A DNA stretch of 12,435 nt from Pseudomonas sp. (GTDB lineage: Bacteria > Pseudomonadota > Gammaproteobacteria > Pseudomonadales > Pseudomonadaceae), in assembly GCA_030654635.1 (NCBI GenBank), contig JAURXE010000018.1, forward strand, positions 1 through 12,435, in the 5' to 3' direction. Positions 1-7,858 of this stretch are shown piece after piece (the stretch's first letter is position 1; the number at the start of each line of letters is the position of its first letter). The notes below the pieces were generated by a model. It did no database searches and was not told the origin of the DNA. It saw only the letters and a program-made list of their open reading frames with translations. The position numbers and the translations under genes are program-made.

Positions 1-3000
1 TCAGTGGCAAATAGGGCAGCGGTTCGGCGCCGCCATCACTGGCGATATTCGCCAGCCAGAACCAGCCGAGCATCAACACGGCCAGCGGTGCAGCCGCCCA
101 TAGCCGGTACTCACGCGGATAGGCGCTCAGCGGCCAAGGCAGTCGATCCAGAGTCGCCGACGGCTGCGCCATCAGTAAGAGATAGGCGCTTGGCAGCAAT
201 GCCCAACCCAACCAGCGCCAGGCGTTGTAGTGCTCGGCCAGTAGCGCCAGCAAATAACGCAGCTCCAGGGCCAACAAGCCAAGCAACAGCCAGCAGCCGA
301 GCACATGCATGGCGCTCAAGGCATTCTTCGGCAGCAAGACCGGCAATTTGCGCAACACGCCAAAATGCACGGCAAACAGCAGCAGCCAGGCGAGCCAGCC
401 AAAGTTCGCCGCCGGATGCCACTCGCCGCTCCAGGCCAAAGCCAGCAACAGCCCGGCTACCGGAATCAGCAAGGTCGACAGACGTGCCAGCGCACGCCAA
501 TCACAGCGCAACGCCCAGAGCGCCGACAAAGCCACAGTGACGGCCGCCGCCAACAGCAACAAGCTGGTTTGCAGCGCTGCCGGGGCGAAGCGCAGCACTT
601 CGCTGACCCAGGCCAGCGTCCACCAACCAGCACCCCAAACCAGCAGCAAATGCGACAAGCGCTCCAGGCTTAAACGGCCCAAGTCGCCGGCGGTTTCGCG
701 GCGCACCACCTGGTGCAAGCGCCAAGCGCCAACCAGCGCTGCCACGCCCAACACCAGCGGCGTCCAGAAGCCGGCATGGGCCAACGGCCGCAAACCTTCA
801 CTGACCAGTGGCCCGAGAAGCAGCGGACTGGCCAGCAGAAAGGCCGCGCCGCCAATTACTTGCAACAGCAAACCGAAGACGAAACTGGCGCGCTGCTGCA
901 GGTGCAAGCTCAGCCAAATGATCAGCAAACCGCTGCCGCCCCAGATCGCACTGGCCGTCTGCCAAGGCAGCACGAACAGCACCGCCAGGTTGATAAACAC
1001 CAGGCCGACCAGCAGCACCAAGGACAGACCGCGCAGCAGTCGGGCATCACTGCGCACCAGCTGATCGCGCGCCGCGAGCAGCATGCCACCGATCAGCGCC
1101 AAGCCGATCAGTGACGCCGTCATCAAGCCGCGCCAGCCGGCGCTGAACACCCCACCCGCCGCGTCTTGATTGGCATCCAGCTGCAGCAAAAACAACCCAC
1201 CGCCGAGCAACTGCACGGCAAAGGCACTGAACAGAAAGCTGCGCGATTGAATCCGCAACCCCACCACCAGAGTTGCCAGCCCAGCCAAGGCCCAGCAAAT
1301 CGCGGTGCGCTCGGCCGTAAAGTTCAGTGGCGCGATCAAGTAAAGAAAGCCCAGCCCTGCGCAGGCCAAGATCGGCAGACCACGGCGCTCCCAACTGGAC
1401 GACTGCTCGACGCTGGCCAGGCGCAGCTGTCGATGGGTGAACAGCAAGGCCACCCCCAACATCAATGCGCCGAGCGGCGCACCGCTAAGCACTGTCTCTG
1501 CCGAGCCATGCACACCACTCAAAAAGGCCAAGCCCGCCGCAAATTGCAAAAACAGCGCGAAGGCCCGAGCCAAACGGCGCTGCTGATGCAAGCCGAGCCA
1601 GAAGATTCCCGCCCCCTCGACCGCCCACGCCGCCGACGTCCAGCGCGCATCCAGCCCCAAGGGAATTGCCAGGGTGCCGAACACCACGCCCAGGGCGATG
1701 CAGGTTTCCACCAACAACAGGGCGCGACCTGGGGCACGACCGGTCAGCAACCGCGCCAGGCCCAGGTAAAACAGCCCCAAGGCCAGCGCACTGAAGGCGG
1801 CGGCAAACTCCAGGTGCTGGATGATCGCGTACTGCAAAGCAAAACCAATCAACGGCGGGCCGAACAACACGGTGCCATCGACATAATCACCTTGGCGCGC
1901 CGACCAGCGCAGCAGCTCGTCACGCTCGGCCGGAGCTTGCGTCGCCTCCAGCAACTTGCGCCGGGCGAACAGCAGGCCGATGCCGACATACATCAGAAAG
2001 AACAGAATCAGGAACGGCTCGGTGCTCCACAGCAGCTCCCGCGTATAAGAACGCATGCCCCAGGCGAAGCCGATACCGAAAGTGCCGAAAAAACCTATCA
2101 GATTGAGCAGTCTCCAGGCCTTGAACCAAGCGATGGCGAAAATCCCGGTATTCAGCAAGGCAAAGTAGCTGAACAGCGCCACATGGTTACCGGCGCCGGT
2201 GGAGGTCAGAATCGGCGCGGCAAAACCGCCCAACGCCGCCGCTGCCGCCAGGCCCAATGCATCCTGCGTCACCGCCAGAATCGCCGAACAGAGGGTGATC
2301 ACCACCAACAGACTGAGCGCCTCAGTCGACGACAACAGCGGATGCAAACGCATCGCCGCAAACACCGTCAGGTACAGCACCGCGATGCCGGTGCCTTGCA
2401 GCATCAGGCCGTAATTGGCGTTGCGCAGACGTAGCCACCAGCCCAGCCCGAGTAAGGCCACCGCCGTGGCGGCCACGCCGGCATAGCGCACCTGCACCGG
2501 CACCACCATGCCTTCGGTGGCGTAGCGCAGCAAAAAGGCCAAACCGAGAAACAGCAAAACCACACCGACCCGCAGCACGGTGTTGCCGCCAAACAACCAG
2601 TTGCGGGCCAGCGCAAAGGCCCGTTCAAACCAGTTCGGCTCAGCGGGTGTAATTACCCGCGGCGCTGGGCGGGCGGCAGCGACAGCTGCAATAACCGGCG
2701 CGGGTTGACGCGCCATCATCGGCGGTAACTCCCAGACCAGCTCGCTGTCATCGGGGGCGGCATTGATCTGCGGCTGCAGCTCAGGTAACTCCCAGACCAG
2801 GCCATCATCCGCTTCAGCGGCGGCGCTGGCCGCGGCTGCAACCTTGACCTCAGCGGGCGCTGGCTGCGGCGCTGCTGGGGCAGGCGCAGAACCAAGGCCC
2901 GCCTCGACCTTGAGCAAGCGCTGATGAATGGCGCTGGTGCCCTGTTCGAAGCGCTCGGCAAAGGCCTGTAACTCCTTGCGCAAGGCGTTGTTTTGCCACT

Positions 3001-3127
3001 CGAGTCCGTGCACCTTGATGGCCTGGCCGAGGGCCAAGCCGATCAGCCCGCCAAATATTGCGCCGCTGAGCGACTCGTCGGACGCGGCGCCAAGCACCAA
3101 GCCTGCCAGCATGAAGATCCATTGCAT
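1..3127 (-). CDS. DUF2339-family polytopic membrane protein (C-terminus cut by window edge)
   Basis: An open frame of 1042 codons runs from ATG at 3127 to the left edge without a stop, so the last residues are missing. Residues 1-38 are hydrophobic and glycine-rich (start MQWIFMLAGLVLG). Residues 40-75 are charged and probably helical. Residues 78-165 form an Ala/Pro-rich linker with two copies of LVWELP (110-115 and 130-135). From about 172 onward the protein is an almost continuous series of hydrophobic segments, more than twenty by eye, beginning GGNTVLRVGVVLLFLGLAFL and followed by LQGTGIAVLYLTVFAA. Both stretches are typical of DUF2339 (predicted membrane protein, PF10101), whose members often reach about 900-1100 residues. 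The function of the family is not established and I see no catalytic motif. A GGA lies about 9 bases before the ATG, and a promoter is present at 3223-3252. Met6 (3112) is an alternative start. The family is likely; the role is unknown. Confidence 0.85.
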   Translation of the reverse strand, partial: MQWIFMLAGLVLGAASDESLSGAIFGGLIGLALGQAIKVHGLEWQNNALRKELQAFAERFEQGTSAIHQRLLKVEAGLGSAPAPAAPQPAPAEVKVAAAASAAAEADDGLVWELPELQPQINAAPDDSELVWELPPMMARQPAPVIAAVAAARPAPRVITPAEPNWFERAFALARNWLFGGNTVLRVGVVLLFLGLAFLLRYATEGMVVPVQVRYAGVAATAVALLGLGWWLRLRNANYGLMLQGTGIAVLYLTVFAAMRLHPLLSSTEALSLLVVITLCSAILAVTQDALGLAAAAALGGFAAPILTSTGAGNHVALFSYFALLNTGIFAIAWFKAWRLLNLIGFFGTFGIGFAWGMRSYTRELLWSTEPFLILFFLMYVGIGLLFARRKLLEATQAPAERDELLRWSARQGDYVDGTVLFGPPLIGFALQYAIIQHLEFAAAFSALALGLFYLGLARLLTGRAPGRALLLVETCIALGVVFGTLAIPLGLDARWTSAAWAVEGAGIFWLGLHQQRRLARAFALFLQFAAGLAFLSGVHGSAETVLSGAPLGALMLGVALLFTHRQLRLASVEQSSSWERRGLPILACAGLGFLYLIAPLNFTAERTAICWALAGLATLVVGLRIQSRSFLFSAFAVQLLGGGLFLLQLDANQDAAGGVFSAGWRGLMTASLIGLALIGGMLLAARDQLVRSDARLLRGLSLVLLVGLVFINLAVLFVLPWQTASAIWGGSGLLIIWLSLHLQQRASFVFGLLLQVIGGAAFLLASPLLLGPLVSEGLRPLAHAGFWTPLVLGVAALVGAWRLHQVVRRETAGDLGRLSLERLSHLLLVWGAGWWTLAWVSEVLRFAPAALQTSLLLLAAAVTVALSALWALRCDWRALARLSTLLIPVAGLLLALAWSGEWHPAANFGWLAWLLLFAVHFGVLRKLPVLLPKNALSAMHVLGCWLLLGLLALELRYLLALLAEHYNAWRWLGWALLPSAYLLLMAQPSATLDRLPWPLSAYPREYRLWAAAPLAVLMLGWFWLANIASDGGAEPLPYLPL

Positions 3128-3222
3128 GCGTTGAGTTCCAAAATCAATGATTGAGAGAAACACCTGCTTCCCTGCTAAGCAGCTCGCCAGCCCGGCAAGC
3201 GGCCCAGAGCAAACGGCTTGCG

Positions 3223-3252
3223 AGTATAGGGCCCGCGCGCTTTTGCTGACAA
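3223..3252 (-). promoter_or_regulatory. Putative sigma-70 promoter for the DUF2339 gene
   Basis: On the minus strand there is TTGTCA (3252-3247, five of six matches to the -35 consensus), an 18-base spacer, and TATACT (3228-3223, five of six to the -10). The predicted transcript starts near 3216, giving a leader of about 90 bases before the ATG at 3127. Its position and orientation fit the DUF2339 gene and no other. Prediction by eye only. Confidence 0.55.
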
Positions 3253-3329
3253 AGACGAATGCACAGTCTGCAAGTGACACAAAAATTGTCTTTTCTGATC
3301 AATAAGCAAACAAACCGGCCAGATGGTCA

Positions 3330-3357
3330 TTCACAAAGCCGCAGACATCGTTATCAT
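3330..3357 (+). promoter_or_regulatory. Putative sigma-70 promoter for the YkgJ-family gene
   Basis: TTCACA (3330-3335, five of six) and TATCAT (3352-3357, five of six) are separated by 16 bases. Transcription would start near 3364, about 46 bases before the ATG at 3410. This also argues against the upstream in-frame ATG at 3323, which would lie ahead of the promoter. Prediction by eye only. Confidence 0.4.
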
Positions 3358-3409
3358 CGCGCGCCCAGAATGCTCACATTCAGAGCCTCCAATACAGGTG
3401 CACAGCGTC

Positions 3410-3805
3410 ATGAGTAAGTTGTTGATCGTCGGTGCCGACCTAGATCGGACGGATACCTGGATCAAATACGAAAGAACCATGTGCGGCAGCTGCGTTTCCA
3501 GCTGCTGCACCATGCCGGTGGAAGTACGCTTCAACGACCTGCTGCGCATTGGCCTGGTGCAAGAGTTCGAGCGCAACGAGCCGCGCAAGAACATTGCCAA
3601 GCGCCTGCAAAAGGAAGGCATTGTCGAGCGCTACAACCAGAAGCAGGAAATCTTCACCCTAGTACGCATGGCCAACAACGACTGCCTGTACTTGGACCGC
3701 AAAAGCCGCCTGTGCACCATCTACGAGCTGCGCCCGGAAACCTGCCGCAATCACCCAAAGATCGGCCCACGTCCCGGTTTCTGCGCGTTCAAACCCAAGC
3801 TTTAA
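3410..3805 (+). CDS. YkgJ-family cysteine-cluster protein
   Basis: This is a 131-residue soluble protein starting MSKLLIVGADLD. It carries a conserved cysteine pattern: C25-x2-C28-x3-C32-C33 near the N-terminus, then C92, C102, C112 and C125. C112 lies in ETCRNHP, close to the RP-x-C-R type motif of the YkgJ/UPF0153 cluster (PF03692). Such proteins are thought to bind zinc or an iron-sulfur cluster, but no activity is firmly assigned. The frame is open from 3323. I chose ATG 3410 because AGGTG lies at 3396-3400, the family similarity begins after it, and the predicted promoter at 3330-3357 would interrupt a longer form. The gene stands alone, divergent from DUF2339 and convergent with the phosphoethanolamine transferase, with a terminator about 30 bases after the stop. 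The family is fairly sure; the function is unknown. Confidence 0.85.
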   Translation: MSKLLIVGADLDRTDTWIKYERTMCGSCVSSCCTMPVEVRFNDLLRIGLVQEFERNEPRKNIAKRLQKEGIVERYNQKQEIFTLVRMANNDCLYLDRKSRLCTIYELRPETCRNHPKIGPRPGFCAFKPKL

Positions 3806-3833
3806 CCGATTGCAGAGTTAAAGCCGCAGCACG

Positions 3834-3865
3834 AAAAAGCCCCGACCATATGGCCGGGGCTTTTT
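3834..3865. terminator. Bidirectional intrinsic terminator between convergent genes
   Basis: AAAAAGCCCCG (3834-3844) pairs perfectly with CGGGGCTTTTT (3855-3865). A short inner CCATATGG can extend the hairpin past one mismatch. The stem is GC-rich and flanked by A-run and T-run, so it can stop transcription from both sides: from the YkgJ-family gene (stop at 3805) and from the phosphoethanolamine transferase gene (stop at 3885). Confidence 0.85.
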
Positions 3866-3884
3866 GCTGTTAGCGACGCGAGAG

Positions 3885-5627
3885 TTATTTCTGCGCCAGC
3901 TCCGCAGGCTTGGCCAGGGCCGCCACCTTGGGCTTGATCAAACTGAAATCGATCAAGGATTTCGGCTGATAGGGGTCACCAATCAGCAGTGGTCGCTCCT
4001 TGAAGTCGGCACTCACCAGGCTCTTGCTGGTGTCCAGCTCGGCAAAACGCAACCCGGCCAAGTCGGCCCAGGTGTGAATCAGGTTGGAGCTGCTATACGG
4101 CCGGCTGAGCTGCGCCGAGTAATTGCTCGGGTTATTCGCCCGCCATTGCTCGGAGGTCCAAAGCATAAAGGGGATGGTGTACATCGGCGCTGTCGGCTTG
4201 CCTTCGTTGCGCCCCAGCACGCTGCCTTCAGGCGAGTCGAACACCGCCTCGCCATGGTCGGACAGATACAGCAGAAAGCCATTGGGCTTAGTCGCGGCAA
4301 ACTGCTCGATCAGGCTCGACACCACGAAGTCGTTATAAAGCACCGCATTATCGTAGCTGTTGTAGGTCGGCAGCTGGGCATCGGTGACCCAGTCCGGTAC
4401 GCCCTGACGATCAGAAAACTGATCAAATTCCGCCGGATAGCGGTACTTGTAGCTCATGTGCGTGCCGAGCAGGTGGATGATGATCAGCTTGCGCGGCGCG
4501 GCATCGGCCAAGACTTTAGTGAAAGGCGCCAACACATCGCCATCGTACTGCCGAGCATCCTGATTGAGGTTGTTATTCAGGTAGACCTGCTCATCGGCCT
4601 GCTTGGAGAAGGTGGTCAGCATGGTGTTGCGCTTGGTCATGGTCTGCTGGTTGGTGATCCAGTAGGTCTTGTAACCGGCCTGCTTCATCATGTTCATGAT
4701 CGACGGCGTGGTCAGATAGGCGTCTGGATTTTGCTCATCGGCAAAGGTCAGCACCTGCTGCAGCGCTTCGATGGTGTAAGGCCGCGGGGTGACCACATTA
4801 TCGAATATCGCCAACTGCTCACGCAGTTTATCCAGTTTGGGCGTGGTGTCCCGCGGATAGCCGTAGAGGCTCATACGCTGGCGGTTGGTCGACTCGCCAA
4901 GGACCAACACCAGCGTGCTGGGCAGGTTTACGTGCCGATCAAGCATGTTTTGCAGCGGGGCGATCTTGGCGTTGTCAGCCAGCAGCGACTGCATGTCGCT
5001 GAGCTGCTCACGGTATTTGCGATAGCCCACCACCAGCTGCCAAGGTACCGCCGGCTCAACCCGAGCCTCGAACTTCTCCAGCGCTTGCGTCAGGGTCGGG
5101 CGCTTATAGATCTGCTTGGCCAGCGGATAAACCAGCACACCGACAAACAGCGCCAAACTCATGATCAACGCTTGCTGGCGGCTCAAGCGCAGCGGCCGTA
5201 CTCGTTTCCACAACAGCCAGGCACCGAGGCTGTACACCAGATACACCGGCACCATCCACCAAGCAAAGTACTGGGCGAAATACTCGCTGCTCTCGGCCAT
5301 GTTGGATTCGAACATGATAAAAATCACGCTCTGGGAGAACTGCTGGCCGTAGATGCAGAAGTAGCCCAGACCGATCAGCGAGCACAGCCACAAGACCACG
5401 CCGATAGTGCCGGCAATCGCCCGCGCCTTGGCCGGGAACAGCAACACCGGAATCAGCCAGATGGCGCTCATCAGCAAGGCTTGGCGGAAATTCTCGAAGC
5501 CACTGGTACCGGTCAGCTGGATTAATAAATGGGTGACGCCGGAGAAGTACCAAAAAAACAGAAACAACCAACCGAGCCCCGCCCAATCCATACCTTGTCG
5601 GCCTTGGGCCTGTGCTGCTACTTGCAT
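3885..5627 (-). CDS. cptA: Phosphoethanolamine transferase, CptA/EptC type (LPS core)
   Basis: This 580-residue inner-membrane enzyme has a periplasmic sulfatase-like domain. The family moves phosphoethanolamine from phosphatidylethanolamine to lipopolysaccharide, and the CptA/EptC branch acts on a core heptose. About five membrane segments are visible (roughly 17-36, 50-65, 70-92, 121-140, 152-170), then the catalytic domain. GEST at 244-247 supplies the likely threonine nucleophile T247 and zinc ligand E245, followed by NRQRMSLYGYPRDTTP, as in EptC. HLLGTH (385-390), YND (431-433) and LSDHGE (455-460, zinc ligands D457 and H458) complete the active site. The length is close to E. coli EptC (577). 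GGAG lies 9 bases before the ATG at 5627; Met13 is a weaker alternative start. The gene is isolated from typA by a strong terminator and no regulator gene is adjacent. Branch assignment is by motif memory; EptA or EptB specificity is less likely but not excluded. Confidence 0.85.
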   Translation of the reverse strand: MQVAAQAQGRQGMDWAGLGWLFLFFWYFSGVTHLLIQLTGTSGFENFRQALLMSAIWLIPVLLFPAKARAIAGTIGVVLWLCSLIGLGYFCIYGQQFSQSVIFIMFESNMAESSEYFAQYFAWWMVPVYLVYSLGAWLLWKRVRPLRLSRQQALIMSLALFVGVLVYPLAKQIYKRPTLTQALEKFEARVEPAVPWQLVVGYRKYREQLSDMQSLLADNAKIAPLQNMLDRHVNLPSTLVLVLGESTNRQRMSLYGYPRDTTPKLDKLREQLAIFDNVVTPRPYTIEALQQVLTFADEQNPDAYLTTPSIMNMMKQAGYKTYWITNQQTMTKRNTMLTTFSKQADEQVYLNNNLNQDARQYDGDVLAPFTKVLADAAPRKLIIIHLLGTHMSYKYRYPAEFDQFSDRQGVPDWVTDAQLPTYNSYDNAVLYNDFVVSSLIEQFAATKPNGFLLYLSDHGEAVFDSPEGSVLGRNEGKPTAPMYTIPFMLWTSEQWRANNPSNYSAQLSRPYSSSNLIHTWADLAGLRFAELDTSKSLVSADFKERPLLIGDPYQPKSLIDFSLIKPKVAALAKPAELAQK

Positions 5628-5846
5628 CTACTCAGTCTCCAACCACTAGTCGGGCACCACTACACTGGCGCGAAGCCCAAATACACCGGGCAATATTGCT
5701 GTCCATGCTAAACGTATGGATGTGAAAACGTCGTCATTCACCTGGCTAACGCAGAATGCACATCCTGCCAGCTCAGACAGCTGCAGCCCGACACCAGCGC
5801 CCACCAAGACGGCTGCGCAGCTGGCGACATAAACGTCGCGACAACG
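5628..5846. other. Non-coding gap between cptA and the typA terminator
   Basis: About 220 bases lie upstream of cptA, whose promoter must sit here or nearby. I could not find a convincing -35/-10 pair. The only structure seen is an imperfect small hairpin, TCCATGC...GTATGGA at 5701-5719. No open frame here has a ribosome binding site or recognisable product. Confidence 0.5.
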
Positions 5847-5884
5847 AAAAAGCCCCCGCCATCGGAGATGGCGGGGGCTTTTTT
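5847..5884 (-). terminator. Strong intrinsic terminator after typA
   Basis: A perfect 17-bp stem (5847-5863 with 5867-5883) closes a three-base loop. It contains a GCCCCCGCCATC core flanked by A and T runs, so it could also work in the opposite direction. It begins about 20 bases downstream of the typA stop (5905) and separates typA from cptA transcription. Confidence 0.9.
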
Positions 5885-5904
5885 AAGCGCTTGTAACTTG
5901 TTAG

Positions 5905-7725
5905 TTACTTACTGCTTTTCTTGCTGGCGCGAGTACGCTCGCTTTCACCAAGAATTTTCTTACGCAGGCGAATCGACTTTGGCGTCACTTCGCAAAGTTC
6001 GTCTTCTTGCACGAACTCCAGAGCTTGCTCCAGGGTGAAACGGATTGGCGGAACCAAAGCAATGGTTTCGTCCTTACCGGATGCGCGCATATTGTCGAGC
6101 TTCTTGCCCTTGGTTGGGTTGATGCCCAGGTCGTTGTCGCGGCTGTTGATGCCGACGATTTGACCTTCATAGACATCTTCACCGTGACCGAGGAACAGCT
6201 TGCCACGTGCCTGCAAGGTTTCCAGCGAGTAGGTCAGTGCCTTACCGGTAGCCACCGAAACCAGTACGCCGTTCTGACGGCCGGACATGTCGCCGGACTT
6301 CATCGGAGCGTAACGGTCGAAGATACTGGTCAGGATACCGCCACCACAGGTGATGGTCAGGAACTCGTTACGGAAACCGATCAAACCACGAGCCGGGATG
6401 TTGTACTCAAGGCGCACACGGCCCTTGCCATCCGGAACCATGTTGGTCAGGTCGCCTTTACGCACACCCATCTGCTCCATCAACGCGCCCTGATACTCTT
6501 CTGGCAAGTCGATGGTGACGTTTTCGAACGGTTCGTGCTTCACGCCGTCGATGTTGCGGATGATCACTTCTGGACGACCCACACCCATTTCGAAGCCTTC
6601 GCGACGCATGGTTTCGATCAGTACCGACAAGTGCAACTCGCCACGGCCAGACACCTTGAACTTGTCAGCGGTGTCGCCTTCTTCAACGCGCAAAGCCACG
6701 TTGAACAGCAGCTCTTTGTCCAGACGCTCACGGATGTTACGGCTGGTGACGAACTTGCCTTCTTTACCGCAGAACGGCGAGTCATTTACCTGGAAGGTCA
6801 TGCTCACAGTTGGCTCATCAACCGACAGCGGCTTCATTGCTTCGACGTTCTGTGGGTCGCACAGGGTGTCGGAGATGAACAGCTCGTCGAAACCGCTGAT
6901 GCAGACGATGTCGCCGGCTGCAGCTTCTTCAACATCAACGCGGTGCAGACCGTGGTGACCCATCAGCTTAAGGATACGGCCGTTGCGGCGCTTGCCATCA
7001 ACGTCGATCGCCACCACCTGAGTGTTCGGCTTAACGCGACCACGGGCGATACGGCCAACGCCGATAACACCGAGGAAGCTGTTGTAGTCCAGTGCCGAGA
7101 TTTGCATCTGGAACGGACCATCACGGTCAACTTTTGGCGCAGGAACGTGGTCAACAATGGCCTGATACAACGGGGTCATGTCTTCCGCCATCTCGGCGTG
7201 ATCCAGACCGGCAATACCGTTCAGGGCCGAGGCGTAAATAACCTTAAAGTCCAACTGCTCTTCGGTGGCACCGAGGTTGTCGAACAGGTCGAAGATTTGA
7301 TCCAGAACCCAGTCTGGACGTGCGCCCGGACGGTCAACCTTGTTGATCACCACGATCGGACGCAGGCCGGCTTCGAAAGCCTTCTTGGTCACGAAGCGGG
7401 TTTGCGGCATTGGGCCGTCTTGGGCGTCAACCAGCAGCAGCACCGAGTCAACCATCGACATTACCCGCTCAACTTCGCCACCGAAGTCGGCGTGACCTGG
7501 GGTGTCAACGATGTTGATGTGGTAGCCGCCCCAGTTAATGGCGGTGTTCTTGGCCAAAATGGTAATGCCGCGCTCTTTTTCCTGGTCGTTGCTGTCCATC
7601 ACGCGCTCATCGTTGAGCTCGTTACGCTCAAGAGTGCCGGACTGACGCAGGAGTTTGTCTACCAGGGTGGTCTTACCATGGTCAACGTGAGCAATGATGG
7701 CGATGTTACGTAGATTTTCGATCAC
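5905..7725 (-). CDS. typA: Ribosome-associated translational GTPase TypA/BipA
   Basis: A complete 606-residue translational GTPase, the usual TypA/BipA length. The family binds the 70S ribosome at the EF-G site and supports 50S assembly, low-temperature growth and stress or virulence responses. The G domain shows G1 AHVDHGKT (12-19), the switch I motif ERGITI (51-56), G3 DTPGH (74-78), G4 NKVD (128-131) and a G5-like SALNG. EF-G-like domains follow, including [18 protein letters not shown] and the TypA-specific C-terminal region with [10 protein letters not shown] and [14 protein letters not shown], which distinguishes it from EF-G and LepA. The tail is basic ([12 protein letters not shown]). 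The ATG at 7725 has only a weak GAG about 9 bases upstream, but the N-terminus [19 protein letters not shown] is canonical. It lies 133 bases downstream of thiI on the same strand, so co-transcription is possible. A strong terminator follows. Confidence 0.98.
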   Translation of the reverse strand: MIENLRNIAIIAHVDHGKTTLVDKLLRQSGTLERNELNDERVMDSNDQEKERGITILAKNTAINWGGYHINIVDTPGHADFGGEVERVMSMVDSVLLLVDAQDGPMPQTRFVTKKAFEAGLRPIVVINKVDRPGARPDWVLDQIFDLFDNLGATEEQLDFKVIYASALNGIAGLDHAEMAEDMTPLYQAIVDHVPAPKVDRDGPFQMQISALDYNSFLGVIGVGRIARGRVKPNTQVVAIDVDGKRRNGRILKLMGHHGLHRVDVEEAAAGDIVCISGFDELFISDTLCDPQNVEAMKPLSVDEPTVSMTFQVNDSPFCGKEGKFVTSRNIRERLDKELLFNVALRVEEGDTADKFKVSGRGELHLSVLIETMRREGFEMGVGRPEVIIRNIDGVKHEPFENVTIDLPEEYQGALMEQMGVRKGDLTNMVPDGKGRVRLEYNIPARGLIGFRNEFLTITCGGGILTSIFDRYAPMKSGDMSGRQNGVLVSVATGKALTYSLETLQARGKLFLGHGEDVYEGQIVGINSRDNDLGINPTKGKKLDNMRASGKDETIALVPPIRFTLEQALEFVQEDELCEVTPKSIRLRKKILGESERTRASKKSSK

Positions 7726-7858
7726 TTGTGTATCTCGATCAGAGGATTCGGTGTGCCGCCTAGTTTAGGCCGCATTTAGCAAAGAGTCTTATGCAACTGT
7801 GACAACAGGTCAGTCAGGAGGGCGATGGCGGATGCTGCCACCATTCAGTCCTGGGATT

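Noticed and set aside
1166..2434. 422-codon Gln/Arg-rich plus-strand frame, and similar ones at 4-540 and 309-1064
   Set aside because: All lie opposite the continuous DUF2339 frame. Their Gln/Arg/Ala-rich sequence is what the complement of Leu/Ala-rich membrane-protein codons gives.
3323..3409. N-terminal extension of the YkgJ-family protein from the ATG at 3323
   Set aside because: The extra residues have no family resemblance and a likely promoter overlaps the region.
3864..5525. 553-codon open frame on the plus strand opposite cptA
   Set aside because: It begins inside the terminator stem, overlaps a gene with an intact active site, and shows only antisense-type composition rich in Arg, His and Gln.
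6007..7713. 568-codon open frame on the plus strand opposite typA
   Set aside because: It mirrors the certain typA gene, its product has no recognisable domain, and long antisense frames are expected from codon bias in GC-rich genomes.
7758..7770. GCCTA-GTT-TAGGC hairpin upstream of typA as a regulatory element
   Set aside because: Five base pairs with no T-run and no known matching leader; too weak to support.
7780..7815. TTGTCA on the minus strand as the -35 of a typA promoter
   Set aside because: No acceptable -10 hexamer occurs at 16-19 bases; typA may be read from thiI or from a promoter I cannot place.
7800..7858. GATGGC...GCCACC downstream of thiI as a terminator
   Set aside because: The stem has a mismatch and no T-run on the thiI strand.
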